In this document: in pieces, positions 50,084 to 58,165 of the stretch
Position numbering within the stretch: the first letter of the stretch is position 1
Layout of the letters: every line of letters starts with the position of its first letter
NCBI RefSeq assembly: GCF_017654485.1
Contig: NZ_CP061097.1
Coordinates: 1-59,993, forward strand
Length of the DNA stretch: 59,993 nt
Direction of reading: 5' to 3'
Source of the DNA: Roseomonas marmotae
Lineage (GTDB): Bacteria > Pseudomonadota > Alphaproteobacteria > Acetobacterales > Acetobacteraceae
Translations under genes and position numbers: made by a program
The notes under the pieces: model-generated
The model's input: the letters and a program-made list of their open reading frames with translations, nothing else
The model's database searches: none
What the model was told of the DNA's origin: nothing

Positions 50084-50291
50084 CGACGGGCGGTGACCTG
50101 ACGGCTGCCAGGTCGCCGCGCCGCGCCACTGTCGCATGGTGTGATCCTGTCTGCAGGCCAGAACCGTCAGGCGATGGCCTCCCCTCACCCGGCCCTGCAG
50201 CTCCAGATAGCTGGCCAGCTGGCGCTTGCGCGGCACGGAGATCCACTCTGCCAGCATCACTGGGCTGGCCGCTGCCCTGCAGATCTGGTCA

Positions 50292-50858
50292 TCATGCGCT
50301 GTGAGCGGCCTCGGCTGGCGCCAGCAGCCCCCATTTGGCCGCCAGCGCCTGCCGCTCGGCTGCCGTCAGGGCGCTGCCCTCCCCTCCCCATCTCCCTTCC
50401 TGAGCTTTCTTTTTCACTGAAGAGACTTCGGCTGACCGGGCTTCGGTATCGCTGAGAGCCCACTGCGCCGGGCTGGCGAAGAGGTAGGCGCTGGTCCACT
50501 GGCACCAGCGGCCGGCGACCGTGATGCCGCGGCGGACATGGCCCATGATGCCGGCGGCCTCGATCCGCTGCAGGGCGAGCTGGACGGTGGAGCGGGCGCA
50601 GCCGGACCAGGCGGCGAGCTGGGCTAGGGAGGGGTCACAGACGCCATGGCGGGAGGGGCCGCGGTAGAGCAGCGTCCAGAGGACGAGGATACCGGTGCGG
50701 CGCAGCGCGCCGCCGTGCATCCCGGGCTGGTGGCTGTGCCGCTCCAGGCGACGCGCGGCCTCCATGATGCGGCGCCGGTCGGCATCACCCAGGCGCTGGC
50801 GTTGCCAGGCGGCAACGCGCACGGACCCGGTACGCGCTGGGCGTGGTGAGATAGGCAT
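50292..50858 (-). CDS. Winged-helix Rep-like DNA-binding protein
   Basis: 188 residues with a winged helix in the middle: GILVLWTLLYRGPSRHGVCD, LAQLAAWSGCARSTVQLALQ and RIEAAGIMGHVRRGI. The layout (assay-like opening helix, GntR/Rep-like HTH, disordered charged tail SSVKKKAQEGRWGGEG) is seen in small replication or regulatory proteins of plasmids. It is divergent from the parA block with 370 nt between, where an origin would be expected. ATG 50858 is better spaced from AGGAG than 50864. Replication initiation is inference. Confidence 0.55.
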   Translation of the reverse strand: MPISPRPARTGSVRVAAWQRQRLGDADRRRIMEAARRLERHSHQPGMHGGALRRTGILVLWTLLYRGPSRHGVCDPSLAQLAAWSGCARSTVQLALQRIEAAGIMGHVRRGITVAGRWCQWTSAYLFASPAQWALSDTEARSAEVSSVKKKAQEGRWGGEGSALTAAERQALAAKWGLLAPAEAAHSA

Positions 50859-51146
50859 GCCCATGCTCCTGGGCCGCCAACAGGACGCAGTTTCCCGTTC
50901 CGCGAATCTTGCGGTTGAAAGCGCAGGGGCCTATCTTCGGAGTAGCACTACACTCCAGTTCCGCCCGGCAAGGCGGGACAGGCCGTTTTCACGAAGAGGG
51001 GTTGTTCTGGCGGTTCTGCTGGGGCGGCCCCTTTCTCATTTTGGCCCCGGGGATTCGAGGCCACGTTTCAGCATGGCTTCAGGCGCGGTTAAGATCAACA
51101 TCTCCCGCAACAGCCTTCCCGCCTAAACCATTGAAGTTCATTAGTT

Positions 51147-51216
51147 CCGACCTCCCGAATTATCGGAATGTCGGTAATCCGACATATCGGTTGACCGGCA
51201 AGCCGGAATATCCGAC
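51147..51216. repeat. Palindromic repeat cluster upstream of parA
   Basis: A 70-bp run of short alternating inverted motifs (CCGACCTCCCGA, TCGGAATGTCGG, CCGACATATCGG, CCGGCAAGCCGG, CCGACC) ending 10 nt before the parA start. It is the same motif family as inside and after the par genes. A partition centromere or operator is likely. Confidence 0.65.
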
Positions 51217-51225
51217 CTTTGACCT

Positions 51226-51924
51226 ATGGCACCTCAAATCCTGGCTTTAGCCAGCACAAAGGGCGGCGTAGGCAAGACCACGCTCGCCTTTTGCCTCGCA
51301 ACAGAATTGGCACGGCGGTTGGCCGACATGTCGGATAGTCGGAATCCCGACATGCCGGATGGTCGGCTGGTTGAGTGTATCGACGCCGACCCGAACCAAA
51401 CACTTTACCAAGCGATTCGTCGGGGTAAGGCGAAAGGTGTTCGTGCAGAGGTGGCTAACGGCGAGACTCTGCTGGCGGCTGTCGGTGAGGCCAGTAAGCG
51501 AGCCGGATTGATCGTGATCGACTTGGAGGGCACCGCCAACCAAGCCATGCTCTATGCTTGCGGCAAGGCAAACCTAGTCCTGATTCCGGCCCAGCCATCG
51601 CTCTTCGATGTGGTTGAGGCGATGAAGACCCACGCCGTAGTGGAGCAGGCGGCAGACCTGACACGGCGGGAGATCACCACTCGGGTTGTTCTCTCCCGCA
51701 CGCCCGTGCTGCGGCAGCGAGTGGTCGAACATAGCCGGAAGCAATTCGCCGAGCGGGGGCTGCCGATGCTGTCCACGGAGCTGATGGAGCGGACCGCCTT
51801 CCGATTGATGACCTATACAGGCACTCCTCCATGGGAAGACGACCCGGAAGGTGGTGCGGCCGGCAATGTAACTGCGCTGGGTGATGAAGTGGCAGCGCTG
51901 CTGGGATGGACTGATAATGGCTAA
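51226..51924 (+). CDS. parA: ParA-family partition ATPase
   Basis: 232-residue Walker-type ATPase of the small (type Ib-like) ParA class. The deviant Walker A is STKGGVGKTTLAF (residues 10-22), A' is VECIDADPNQTLY, and GLIVIDLEGTANQAM is the Walker B region. It positions plasmid copies with the help of the small DNA-binding partner encoded next. Odd feature: residues about 31-49 (LADMSDSRNPDMPDGRLVE) form an insertion between the first helix and the A' strand, and the DNA encoding it is a cluster of the same CCGACAT-type repeats found on either side of the genes. An ATG directly after the upstream repeat cluster is the start. Confidence 0.88.
   Translation: MAPQILALASTKGGVGKTTLAFCLATELARRLADMSDSRNPDMPDGRLVECIDADPNQTLYQAIRRGKAKGVRAEVANGETLLAAVGEASKRAGLIVIDLEGTANQAMLYACGKANLVLIPAQPSLFDVVEAMKTHAVVEQAADLTRREITTRVVLSRTPVLRQRVVEHSRKQFAERGLPMLSTELMERTAFRLMTYTGTPPWEDDPEGGAAGNVTALGDEVAALLGWTDNG
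51323..51366. repeat. Repeat cluster inside the parA coding sequence
   Basis: CCGACATGTCGG (a perfect 12-bp palindrome) followed by ATAGTCGG, CCCGACATGCCGG and TGGTCGG. The 14-mer CCGACATGTCGGAT recurs exactly at 52250-52263. It is in frame with parA and adds about 17 residues. Confidence 0.75.
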
Positions 51925-52225
51925 GCGTCCCTCGACACCCATTCCTGACCTGAACGATGATGAACTGCGGCAGCGCCTACAGCCTCTCGCTGACCGCGTC
52001 CTGCCGAGTGTGCCAACGGTGCCGCCTGCACGGGCTACGAAGCCGAAGCGGCAGGGGATGGAATTCGCGCTGCCGGAAGCGGTTGCTCTGGAGCTTAAGA
52101 CCAGGGCCGCGCGGAGGAATACCTCCGCCACTACTATACTGCTGGAGATCTTGCGTGACGCTGGTTATCCGGTTGTGCCGGCTGACTTCGTGGACCTCCG
52201 GAAGGTGCCCCGGAAGGCCGTATAA
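51917..52225 (+). CDS. Ribbon-helix-helix partner of ParA
   Basis: 102 residues: a disordered Pro-rich N-terminus (PIPDLNDDELRQRLQPLADR) and a C-terminal ribbon-helix-helix (KRQGMEFALPEAVALELKTR, AARRNTSATTILLEILRDAG). This is the size and layout of centromere-binding proteins that pair with small ParAs. It overlaps parA by 8 nt. It should bind the flanking repeats and probably represses its own operon (inference). Confidence 0.75.
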   Translation: MAKRPSTPIPDLNDDELRQRLQPLADRVLPSVPTVPPARATKPKRQGMEFALPEAVALELKTRAARRNTSATTILLEILRDAGYPVVPADFVDLRKVPRKAV

Positions 52226-52228
52226 TCG

Positions 52229-52466
52229 GTAGACCGATATTCCGGAGTGCCGACATGTCGGATAACCGACATTTCGGCACTCCGACTTTCCGGCCTCCCG
52301 ACTGTTTTTGCACCTTATTTGCGGATCTTCGCGCCGGGCCGAGCCGTATCTAAAACGTTAACGCCATGCTAAAGCCGAATAGTCGGATGGCCGATATTCC
52401 GGATATCCAATATGTCGGGAAACCGGTCTGTCGGCATTCGCCCTTCCGGCCGTCTGACGGTTTAGT
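52229..52466. repeat. Palindromic repeat clusters downstream of the par genes
   Basis: Two clusters. At 52229-52305: GACCGATATTCCGG, CCGACATGTCGG, AACCGACATTTCGG, TCCGAC, TTCCGG, CCCGAC. At 52375-52466: GCCGAATAGTCGG, GGCCGATATTCCGG, ATATGTCGG, AACCGGTCTGTCGG, TTCCGG, GTCTGACGG. The spacing is irregular and motif orientation alternates. Short frames through them (MSDNRHFGT and MADIPDIQY) look fortuitous. The 350 nt beyond (52467-52815) contain nothing I recognise. Confidence 0.65.
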
Positions 52467-52815
52467 AAAGCAGAGCGTACCCCGAGGGTCCGGCATGCTG
52501 CGGTACGCGCATTCTGTCTCTGCTTCCGTTGCACCGCGTGCGCGTCAGGGCGCACCTTAGATCCACGCCGTGGAGGCTCACCGCTCCGCTGTCCACTCTG
52601 GCACTTGCTGATCATGCATGCATGGGTGGCCGCATCGGCGGCTTTATATTGCGGCACCACCGCGGCGGCATGGGCCTCATACCAGTCCCAGGACATCGAC
52701 GCCCACAACCCTCCTGCTCCTGGGTGCCAAGAGCCCACGCCCGTTCTCGCCGCCCATTCGCCGGGCTAGTCTCGCCGGAGTGGGTGCTCCAAACCAGCCC
52801 AGTAAAGGTAACGCG

Positions 52816-53352
52816 GTGCATCTGGCCTATGTCGACTGCAGCAACCTGTTCATCGAGGCGCAGAAGGTCAGCGCGGTGGCGCGAGGCTGGGCCCGCAGCC
52901 TGGCCGAGGTAAACCAGCAGAGCCGACCTCACTTCAGCTATCGCATCGACTTCCATCGCCTGATGGCGCTGCTGCGCGAGCTGGAGGATCCGGTGCAGGC
53001 CGCCGTGTTCGGATCGATCACTGACGGTAATGAGGGGCTGTGGCGCCATGCCGGGGCGGCCGGCTTTGCGGTGCAGGTGGTGGAGCGGAGCATCAGTGGT
53101 AAGGAAAAGCGGGTCGACACCGGCCTGGTCACCCGCATCTGCCGTGACGCCTACCGGCTGGGGCAGCCGGGCAGGGACCGCATCACCCTGGTGGCCGGCG
53201 ACGGCGACTACGAACCGATGGTACGGCAACTGGTGCAGGACGGCTTCGAGGTAACGCTGCTCTACTGGTCCCATGCCAGCCGTGAGCTGCAGGCCGTGGC
53301 CAGCCGCTTCTACCCGCTCGACGATGACCTGGAGGATCTGGCGCTGCGCTGA
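52816..53352 (+). CDS. NYN-domain (LabA/DUF88-like) putative RNase
   Basis: 178-residue PIN-like NYN protein: VHLAYVDCSNLFIEAQKV (first Asp, Asn), KEKRVDTGLVTRICRDA (second acidic) and LVAGDGDYEPMVRQLVQDGF (the GDGDY metal-binding motif), then VTLLYWSHASRELQAVA. Such proteins are predicted metal-dependent ribonucleases. GTG 52816 with AAAGG upstream starts exactly at the domain; an ATG at 52618 would add unstructured sequence. A small hairpin follows. Confidence 0.85.
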   Translation: MHLAYVDCSNLFIEAQKVSAVARGWARSLAEVNQQSRPHFSYRIDFHRLMALLRELEDPVQAAVFGSITDGNEGLWRHAGAAGFAVQVVERSISGKEKRVDTGLVTRICRDAYRLGQPGRDRITLVAGDGDYEPMVRQLVQDGFEVTLLYWSHASRELQAVASRFYPLDDDLEDLALR

Positions 53353-53384
53353 CAGCCTGCTGCCCGCCGGACCAGCCACGGACT

Positions 53385-53405
53385 TGTCCCCAGATTGCGG
53401 GGACA
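53385..53405 (+). terminator. Weak stem-loop after the NYN gene
   Basis: TGTCCCC and GGGGACA form a 7-bp stem with a 7-base loop 32 nt after the stop. There is no U-tract, so the terminator call is tentative. Confidence 0.35.
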
Positions 53406-53650
53406 GAGCTGTGGATCACCGGGTGGACAGGATGTGCAGGGCAGGGGAGGGGCCCGCTCCGACCCCGACGCTCCAAAGCGGTTGATCACGTCCGCATCTC
53501 GCGCGCACTGGCGTCCTGCTCTGTCACCAGGAGCTCAGCAGCTCAGGAGATGCCTTGATCTGCAGGATCCTGGCTGGTCTGCTGACCTGGACGTCCGCGC
53601 AAGGAGCAGCCTGTTGAGCGTTTCGGGTTTCTTCGCACAACTCGTGGCCC

Positions 53651-54972
53651 GGGACTGTCAGGAATTTCGTGTGTGGCGGGGCATAGTAGGGAAGAAGGAG
53701 ACCCCCTATGGCCCGACGGAAAGAGCCGCGGATCCCGGATGCGATCCTGGACCAGTTGCTGGCCGGTGCGGACGCCAGAACGGCCTTCGAGCAGGGCGGC
53801 CTGCTGGATGAGCTGAAGAAGGCGTTCACCGAGCGGGCGCTGAACGCCGAGATGGACCACCACTTGGCCGGAGAGGGTGGTGAAGGCAACAGCCGCAACG
53901 GCTATGGCCGGAAGTCGGTGGTCACTGACAGTGGCAAGCTGGCGCTGGAGATCCCACGCGACCGGCAGGCGAGCTTCGATCCGCAGCTGATCGCCAAGTA
54001 CCAGCGGCGCTTCCCTGGCTTCGATGACAAGGTCATCTCGATGTACGCCCGCGGCATGAGCGCGCGGGAGATCGTGGGCCACCTGCGCGAACTCTACGGC
54101 ATCGAGGTCTCGCCCGACCTGATCAGCGCTGTCACGGATGCCGTGCTCGACGAGATCAGCGCCTGGCAGAACCGGCCGCTGGAGCCCGTCTACCCGGTGG
54201 TGTTCTTCGATGCCCTGCGGGTGAAGATCCGGGATGAGGGCCTTGTCCGCAACAAGGCGGTGCACATCGCGCTGGGCGTCCGGGCCGACGGTGGCAAGGA
54301 GATCCTGGGCCTGTGGCTGGAGCAGAATGAGGGTGCGAAGTTCTGGCTGCGGGTGATGAACGAGCTGCGCGGCCGCGGTGTCGAGGACCTGCTGCTGGCG
54401 GTGGTAGACGGGCTGAAGGGCTTCCCTGAGGCCATCCTGGCAGTGTTCCCGGAGGCCGTGGTGCAGACTTGCATTGTTCACCTCCTGCGCCAGAGCCTGG
54501 ACTTCGTCGCCTACAAGGACCGCAAGCCCGTGGCCGCGGCGCTGAAGGCGATCTACCAGGCCGTGGATGCCGCCGCCGCCGAAGCGGCCCTGACTGCCTT
54601 TGAAGCAGAATTCTGGGGCCAGAAATATCCCGCCATTGGCCAGAGCTGGCGCCGCGCCTGGACCGAGGTCGTGCCGTTCTACGCATTCAGCGTCGAAATC
54701 AGACGGTTCCTCTACACCACCAATGCCATTGAGGCGCTGAACGCGAAGCTGCGCCGTGCAGTTCGAAGCCGAGGGCACTTCCCCACGGATGAGGCCGCCC
54801 TGAAGCTGCTGTTTCTGGTCTTGCACCGGGCGGAGAAGGAGTGGACCATGCCGCCGCGGGAATGGTCCATGGCTAAGGCGCAGTTCGCCGTTCTGTTCGG
54901 CGAGCGCTTCACTCGCGCCATGGCCTGAGCATGTTCAACCGCTCCGCCGCACACGAAATTCCTGACAGTCCC
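53651..54972 (+). mobile_element. Complete IS256-family element (1,322 bp)
   Basis: Ends GGGACTGTCAGGAATTTCGT and complement, flanked by a perfect 8-bp target duplication CGTGGCCC (53643-53650 and 54973-54980). The duplication proves a simple, fairly recent insertion into the sorbosone-dehydrogenase-family gene. A 5' fragment of the same element is at 43959. Confidence 0.95.
53708..54928 (+). CDS. IS256-family transposase
   Basis: 406-residue mutator-type transposase: MARRKEPRIPDAILDQLLAG, GRKSVVTDSGKLALEIPRDR, PVVFFDALRVKI (first Asp), LLAVVDGLKGFPEAI (second Asp), ALNAKLRRAVRSRGHFPTDE (Glu is in the preceding IEALNAK). Full family length, probably active. Confidence 0.95.
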   Translation: MARRKEPRIPDAILDQLLAGADARTAFEQGGLLDELKKAFTERALNAEMDHHLAGEGGEGNSRNGYGRKSVVTDSGKLALEIPRDRQASFDPQLIAKYQRRFPGFDDKVISMYARGMSAREIVGHLRELYGIEVSPDLISAVTDAVLDEISAWQNRPLEPVYPVVFFDALRVKIRDEGLVRNKAVHIALGVRADGGKEILGLWLEQNEGAKFWLRVMNELRGRGVEDLLLAVVDGLKGFPEAILAVFPEAVVQTCIVHLLRQSLDFVAYKDRKPVAAALKAIYQAVDAAAAEAALTAFEAEFWGQKYPAIGQSWRRAWTEVVPFYAFSVEIRRFLYTTNAIEALNAKLRRAVRSRGHFPTDEAALKLLFLVLHRAEKEWTMPPREWSMAKAQFAVLFGERFTRAMA

Positions 54973-54973
54973 C

Positions 54974-56245
54974 GTGGCCCTGGTCGGCAGCGGGACAGTG
55001 GCCATACGGCGCATGACCGATGGCACACCCATCCCGGCCTGGGGCAAGACGCCGGCCATTCCGGCAGCGAAGCCACAAGGCGCCATCCCCACCCTCAAGA
55101 TGCCGACTGCCAGGGGATGGCACGACGGCCGGGCGCCGATCGCAGCACCGGGGCTCAGGGTGAATGCCTTCGCCACGGGGTTGGACCATCCACGCTGGCT
55201 CTGCGTACTGCCCAACGGCGATGTCCTGGTCGCCGAGTCCAGCAGTGTCGCCCGGCCGGCCAGGTCCATCTGGGACTATGCGCAGATCAGCACCATGAAG
55301 CGTGCGGCCGCCATGGGTGTCAGCGCTAACCGCATCACCCTGCTGCGGGATGCCGATGGCGACGGCGTAGCCGAGATCCGCGAGACCTTCCTGGAGAACC
55401 TCAACCAACCCTTCGGCATGGCGCTGGTGGGCAACACCTTCTATGTCGGCAATACCGACGGCCTGGTCGCCTTTCCCTATGAGGCTGGCGCCACCAGCAT
55501 CCAGGCGCCGGGGCGCCAGATCTGCGACTTCAAGCCCGGCGGCCACTGGACCCGCAGCCTGCTGGTCAGTCCCGACCAGACGAAGCTCTATGTCGGTGTC
55601 GGCTCGATGACCAACATCGCTGACAACGGCCTGGAGGAGGAGGAAGGCCGGGCGGCCATCCATGAGGTTGATCTGGCCACCGGGCATCGCCGCATTTTTG
55701 CGACCGGCCTGCGCAATGCGGTGGGCATGGCCTGGGAGCCTCACACGGGCGCCCTCTGGACCGTGGTCAATGAACGTGACGGACTGGGAGACGAGACGCC
55801 GCCGGATTACCTGACCTCGGTGCGGGATGGCGGCTTCTACGGCTGGCCTTACTGCTACTGGGACCGTGTCATCGACCATCGGGTGCCGCAGGATGCGGCG
55901 CGGGTCGCCCGCGCCATCACCCCGGATTATGCGCTGGGCGGTCACACCGCCTCGCTAGGCCTGTGCTGGCTGCCGGCCGGCACGCTGCCGGGCTTCCCCG
56001 AAGGGATGGCGATCGGGCAGCACGGTTCGTGGAACCGCAGCATCCTCAGCGGCTACAAGCTGGTCTTCATTCCCTTCGCCAACGGACATCCGGACGGACC
56101 ACCGCGCGACATCCTCTCAGGCTTCCTGTCGCCGGATGAGAAAGAGTCTTATGGGCGCCCTGTCGGTGTTCACATAGGCCCGGATGGCGCGCTGCTGATG
56201 GCCGATGATGTCGGCGACAGCATCTGGCGTGTCACCGGAGACTGA
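54974..56245 (+). CDS. PQQ-type sorbosone dehydrogenase family protein, 5' end split by IS256
   Basis: 423 codons of a six-bladed beta-propeller sugar dehydrogenase: FATGLDHPRWLCVLPNGDVL, ESSSVARP, GNTDGLVAFPYEAGAT, VYVGVGSMTN-like KLYVGVGSMTNIADNG, VVNERDGLGDETPPDYLTSV, YGWPYCYWDRVIDHRV and AIGQHGSWNRSILSGYKLVF. The family oxidises aldoses or sorbosone in the periplasm with PQQ. Joining the flanks across the IS and its 8-bp repeat restores a frame that reads SVSGFFAQLVALVGSGTVAI, with a TTG at 53614 behind AAGGAG as the likely original start. The remaining frame starts at GTG 54974 or ATG 55012 and lacks a leader, so activity is probably lost unless the enzyme tolerates cytoplasmic expression. 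Confidence 0.82.
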   Translation: MALVGSGTVAIRRMTDGTPIPAWGKTPAIPAAKPQGAIPTLKMPTARGWHDGRAPIAAPGLRVNAFATGLDHPRWLCVLPNGDVLVAESSSVARPARSIWDYAQISTMKRAAAMGVSANRITLLRDADGDGVAEIRETFLENLNQPFGMALVGNTFYVGNTDGLVAFPYEAGATSIQAPGRQICDFKPGGHWTRSLLVSPDQTKLYVGVGSMTNIADNGLEEEEGRAAIHEVDLATGHRRIFATGLRNAVGMAWEPHTGALWTVVNERDGLGDETPPDYLTSVRDGGFYGWPYCYWDRVIDHRVPQDAARVARAITPDYALGGHTASLGLCWLPAGTLPGFPEGMAIGQHGSWNRSILSGYKLVFIPFANGHPDGPPRDILSGFLSPDEKESYGRPVGVHIGPDGALLMADDVGDSIWRVTGD

Positions 56246-56427
56246 AACCGCGAAGGAGTGCGGACCACGAATGGCCTCATCCTCCGCGGTAAAGCTCAAT
56301 GCGATATCATAAGGGATTACGGACCGGGACCCAGGCGCAGCAGCGGGTATGTCGACGTTTCCACCGCGATCCCCGCTGGGCTACCGGCTGCGTGGGCTTC
56401 TGACGCATGCCCATGGCAACACGGTGG

Positions 56428-56485
56428 TGTCCTGCCAAAAGACGCCACCCTGCTTCAGCTACCATCACGCTCAGCCGCGCGCGCC
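56428..56485 (+). pseudogene. Degenerate 5' relic of an IS701-like element
   Basis: GTGTCCTGCCAAAAGACGCC-ACCCTGCTTCAGCTACCATC aligns with the start region of the IS701-like transposase (GTGTCCCCGCCAAGAGACGC-CGCCATGCTTCACCTACCATC). The start ATG is mutated and the rest is absent. It is an old, divergent copy. Confidence 0.5.
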
Positions 56486-56533
56486 CCATCCGTCCCAGCG
56501 ACTGCACGGACCTGCTCGGATGGACGATAGTCC

Positions 56534-57625
56534 TCATACTGCGCCGTGTGACTCGACATACAGTGCGTAGAGAGAGTGACTCGACGTCATGTAAAGACGG
56601 TTGTTCTTCGGTCCACCAAAGGTCAGGTTGGCGCAGCGCTCCGGCAGGCGGATGAAGCCGATAGGCTTGCCCTGAGGATTGAAGACCATGACACCGTCCA
56701 GATCCTCCGGTTTGCCGCGCAGGCCAAAGACCTGCCGCCCGCCAACCACAGCAGGCTCTGGCTCCAATGCCCCATTGCTGCCCCATCCGCACCAGAGGTT
56801 GCCGTCCCGGTCGACCTTGAACCCGTCTAACGCGCCTTGGTCTGCAGCATCGATGAGCTTTGTTTTGTTGCTAAGGCTTCCATCCGGACTGACATCGAAG
56901 CTCCAGATGCTGCGGTTGGGCGTGCCCCGCCACTCAACTACGTAGAGTTTGCTTTCATCAGGGGAGAAGGCGAGGCCATTGGGATTGACCAAGTCGGTGA
57001 TCACGGCACTCAATGTCCCGTTACGATCGATCCGATACACGTTGGTCGTCGGCTGATCCGGCTTCGCGCGGCTGCCCTCCCATTCACCATTGATGCCGAA
57101 CAGCGGATCAGTAAACCAAATCGTGTCATCTGCACGAACAACGACATCATTCGGTGCATTGAGGCGCCTGCCTTCGAAGCTGTTCGCCAGCACGGTGATG
57201 CTGCCGTCCTGCTCCGTCCTTGTGACCTGCCGCGTCACGGAATGCTCACAGGTAATCAGGCGTCCCTGGCGGTCGCGTGCATTGCCGTTTGCGAAGTTGG
57301 CCGGACTGCGGAAGACCGTAAAACTCCCATCTTTCTCGTCATACTTCATGATCCGGTTGTTCGGGATGTCGCTGCAGAGGAGGTACCCCTTTTCGGGGAA
57401 ATAAGCCGGCCCCTCGGCCCAGCGCATTCCGGTGGCGACCTGCTCCAGCGTGCTGCTGTAGATCCGGTACTTGGCGAAGCTCGGATCAAGGATCTGCACT
57501 GCCGGATCGGGGTAGCGCTGGTTCGGGGTGAATGGGAAGGATTGCGCACCGGCTCCGGATGCGACGAGAGATCCGCAGGCCGCGCTCCCTGCGGCGCCCA
57601 GCATCCAGCGTCGTGTTGTCTTCAT
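56534..57625 (-). CDS. SMP-30/gluconolactonase-family exported lactonase
   Basis: 363-residue beta-propeller lactonase with a twin-arginine-like leader (MKTTRRWMLGAAGSAACGSL). Motifs: RWAEGPAYFPEKGYLLCSDI (Glu metal ligand), NARDRQGRLITCEH, LNAPNDVVVRADDTIWFTDP (Asn-Asp ligands), VNPNGLAFSPDESKLYVVEW and ALDGFKVDRDGNLWCGWG (Asp ligand). It hydrolyses sugar or other lactones in the periplasm. Its neighbour upstream, a sugar-dehydrogenase-family enzyme, could generate such lactones, although that gene is interrupted here. Confidence 0.9.
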   Translation of the reverse strand: MKTTRRWMLGAAGSAACGSLVASGAGAQSFPFTPNQRYPDPAVQILDPSFAKYRIYSSTLEQVATGMRWAEGPAYFPEKGYLLCSDIPNNRIMKYDEKDGSFTVFRSPANFANGNARDRQGRLITCEHSVTRQVTRTEQDGSITVLANSFEGRRLNAPNDVVVRADDTIWFTDPLFGINGEWEGSRAKPDQPTTNVYRIDRNGTLSAVITDLVNPNGLAFSPDESKLYVVEWRGTPNRSIWSFDVSPDGSLSNKTKLIDAADQGALDGFKVDRDGNLWCGWGSNGALEPEPAVVGGRQVFGLRGKPEDLDGVMVFNPQGKPIGFIRLPERCANLTFGGPKNNRLYMTSSHSLYALYVESHGAV

Positions 57626-58165
57626 GTCTTCCTCTCCTGTACAGCGGGCTTTGCCGCCTTTTCACGCGCCCCGACTGGGCGCCGCATCCTGTGGGAGAAC
57701 GGAGGATCCTAGCAACCTCGGCTCAGGGACACTCAAGGCGCTGCCTGAAATTCCACTTCCCCACCATACTGATTCCCCAACGCCAACATGCCGCGTCACC
57801 GGTTATGCAAACAGTCTCGACGGCCAGAACAGGTTGATGACATCGCAGATCTTCCGGGATGCGGAACGCATAGATGTTGCGGTAGATCTCTATGGGCAAA
57901 TTTCTAGACTATTTCTCCTTGGAGAAAGGCATGTTGCGGAGCGGGCCGTACTGCCTGGCTCAGCACTGATACGCATTATGCGATTGCAGCCGTGTACGGT
58001 GAGGCTACGGCGCTCAGGGCGGATTGAACTTAGCCGACCACGGCCGTTGGAGGCCATGCGTGAGGATCTCTGACTCAGCGGCCTGCCAGGCAGGCGACTG
58101 CCGGGACGGTGACAGGGTGGCCCGCCTTTCGCTGCATACAACAAAAAGTCGGAGGAAGATGATCC
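57626..58165. other. Divergent promoter region, no gene seen
   Basis: The 540 nt between the divergent lactonase and serine-hydrolase genes have no convincing frame. A plus-strand open frame reaching 58073 has no ribosome site or recognisable motif. An AT-richer part around 57880-57930 (CTATGGGCAAATTTCTAGAC) may contain a promoter. Confidence 0.4.

Noticed and set aside
52254..52560. Short frames through the downstream par repeats (MSDNRHFGT..., MADIPDIQY...)
   Set aside because: The peptides are products of the palindromic DNA motifs, have no ribosome sites and end at random positions; the DNA repeats are the more likely functional unit.
57528..58073. Possible regulator gene in the divergent region before the serine hydrolase
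   Set aside because: The frame starts inside the lactonase gene on the opposite strand, has no ribosome site and shows no helix-turn-helix or other family pattern.
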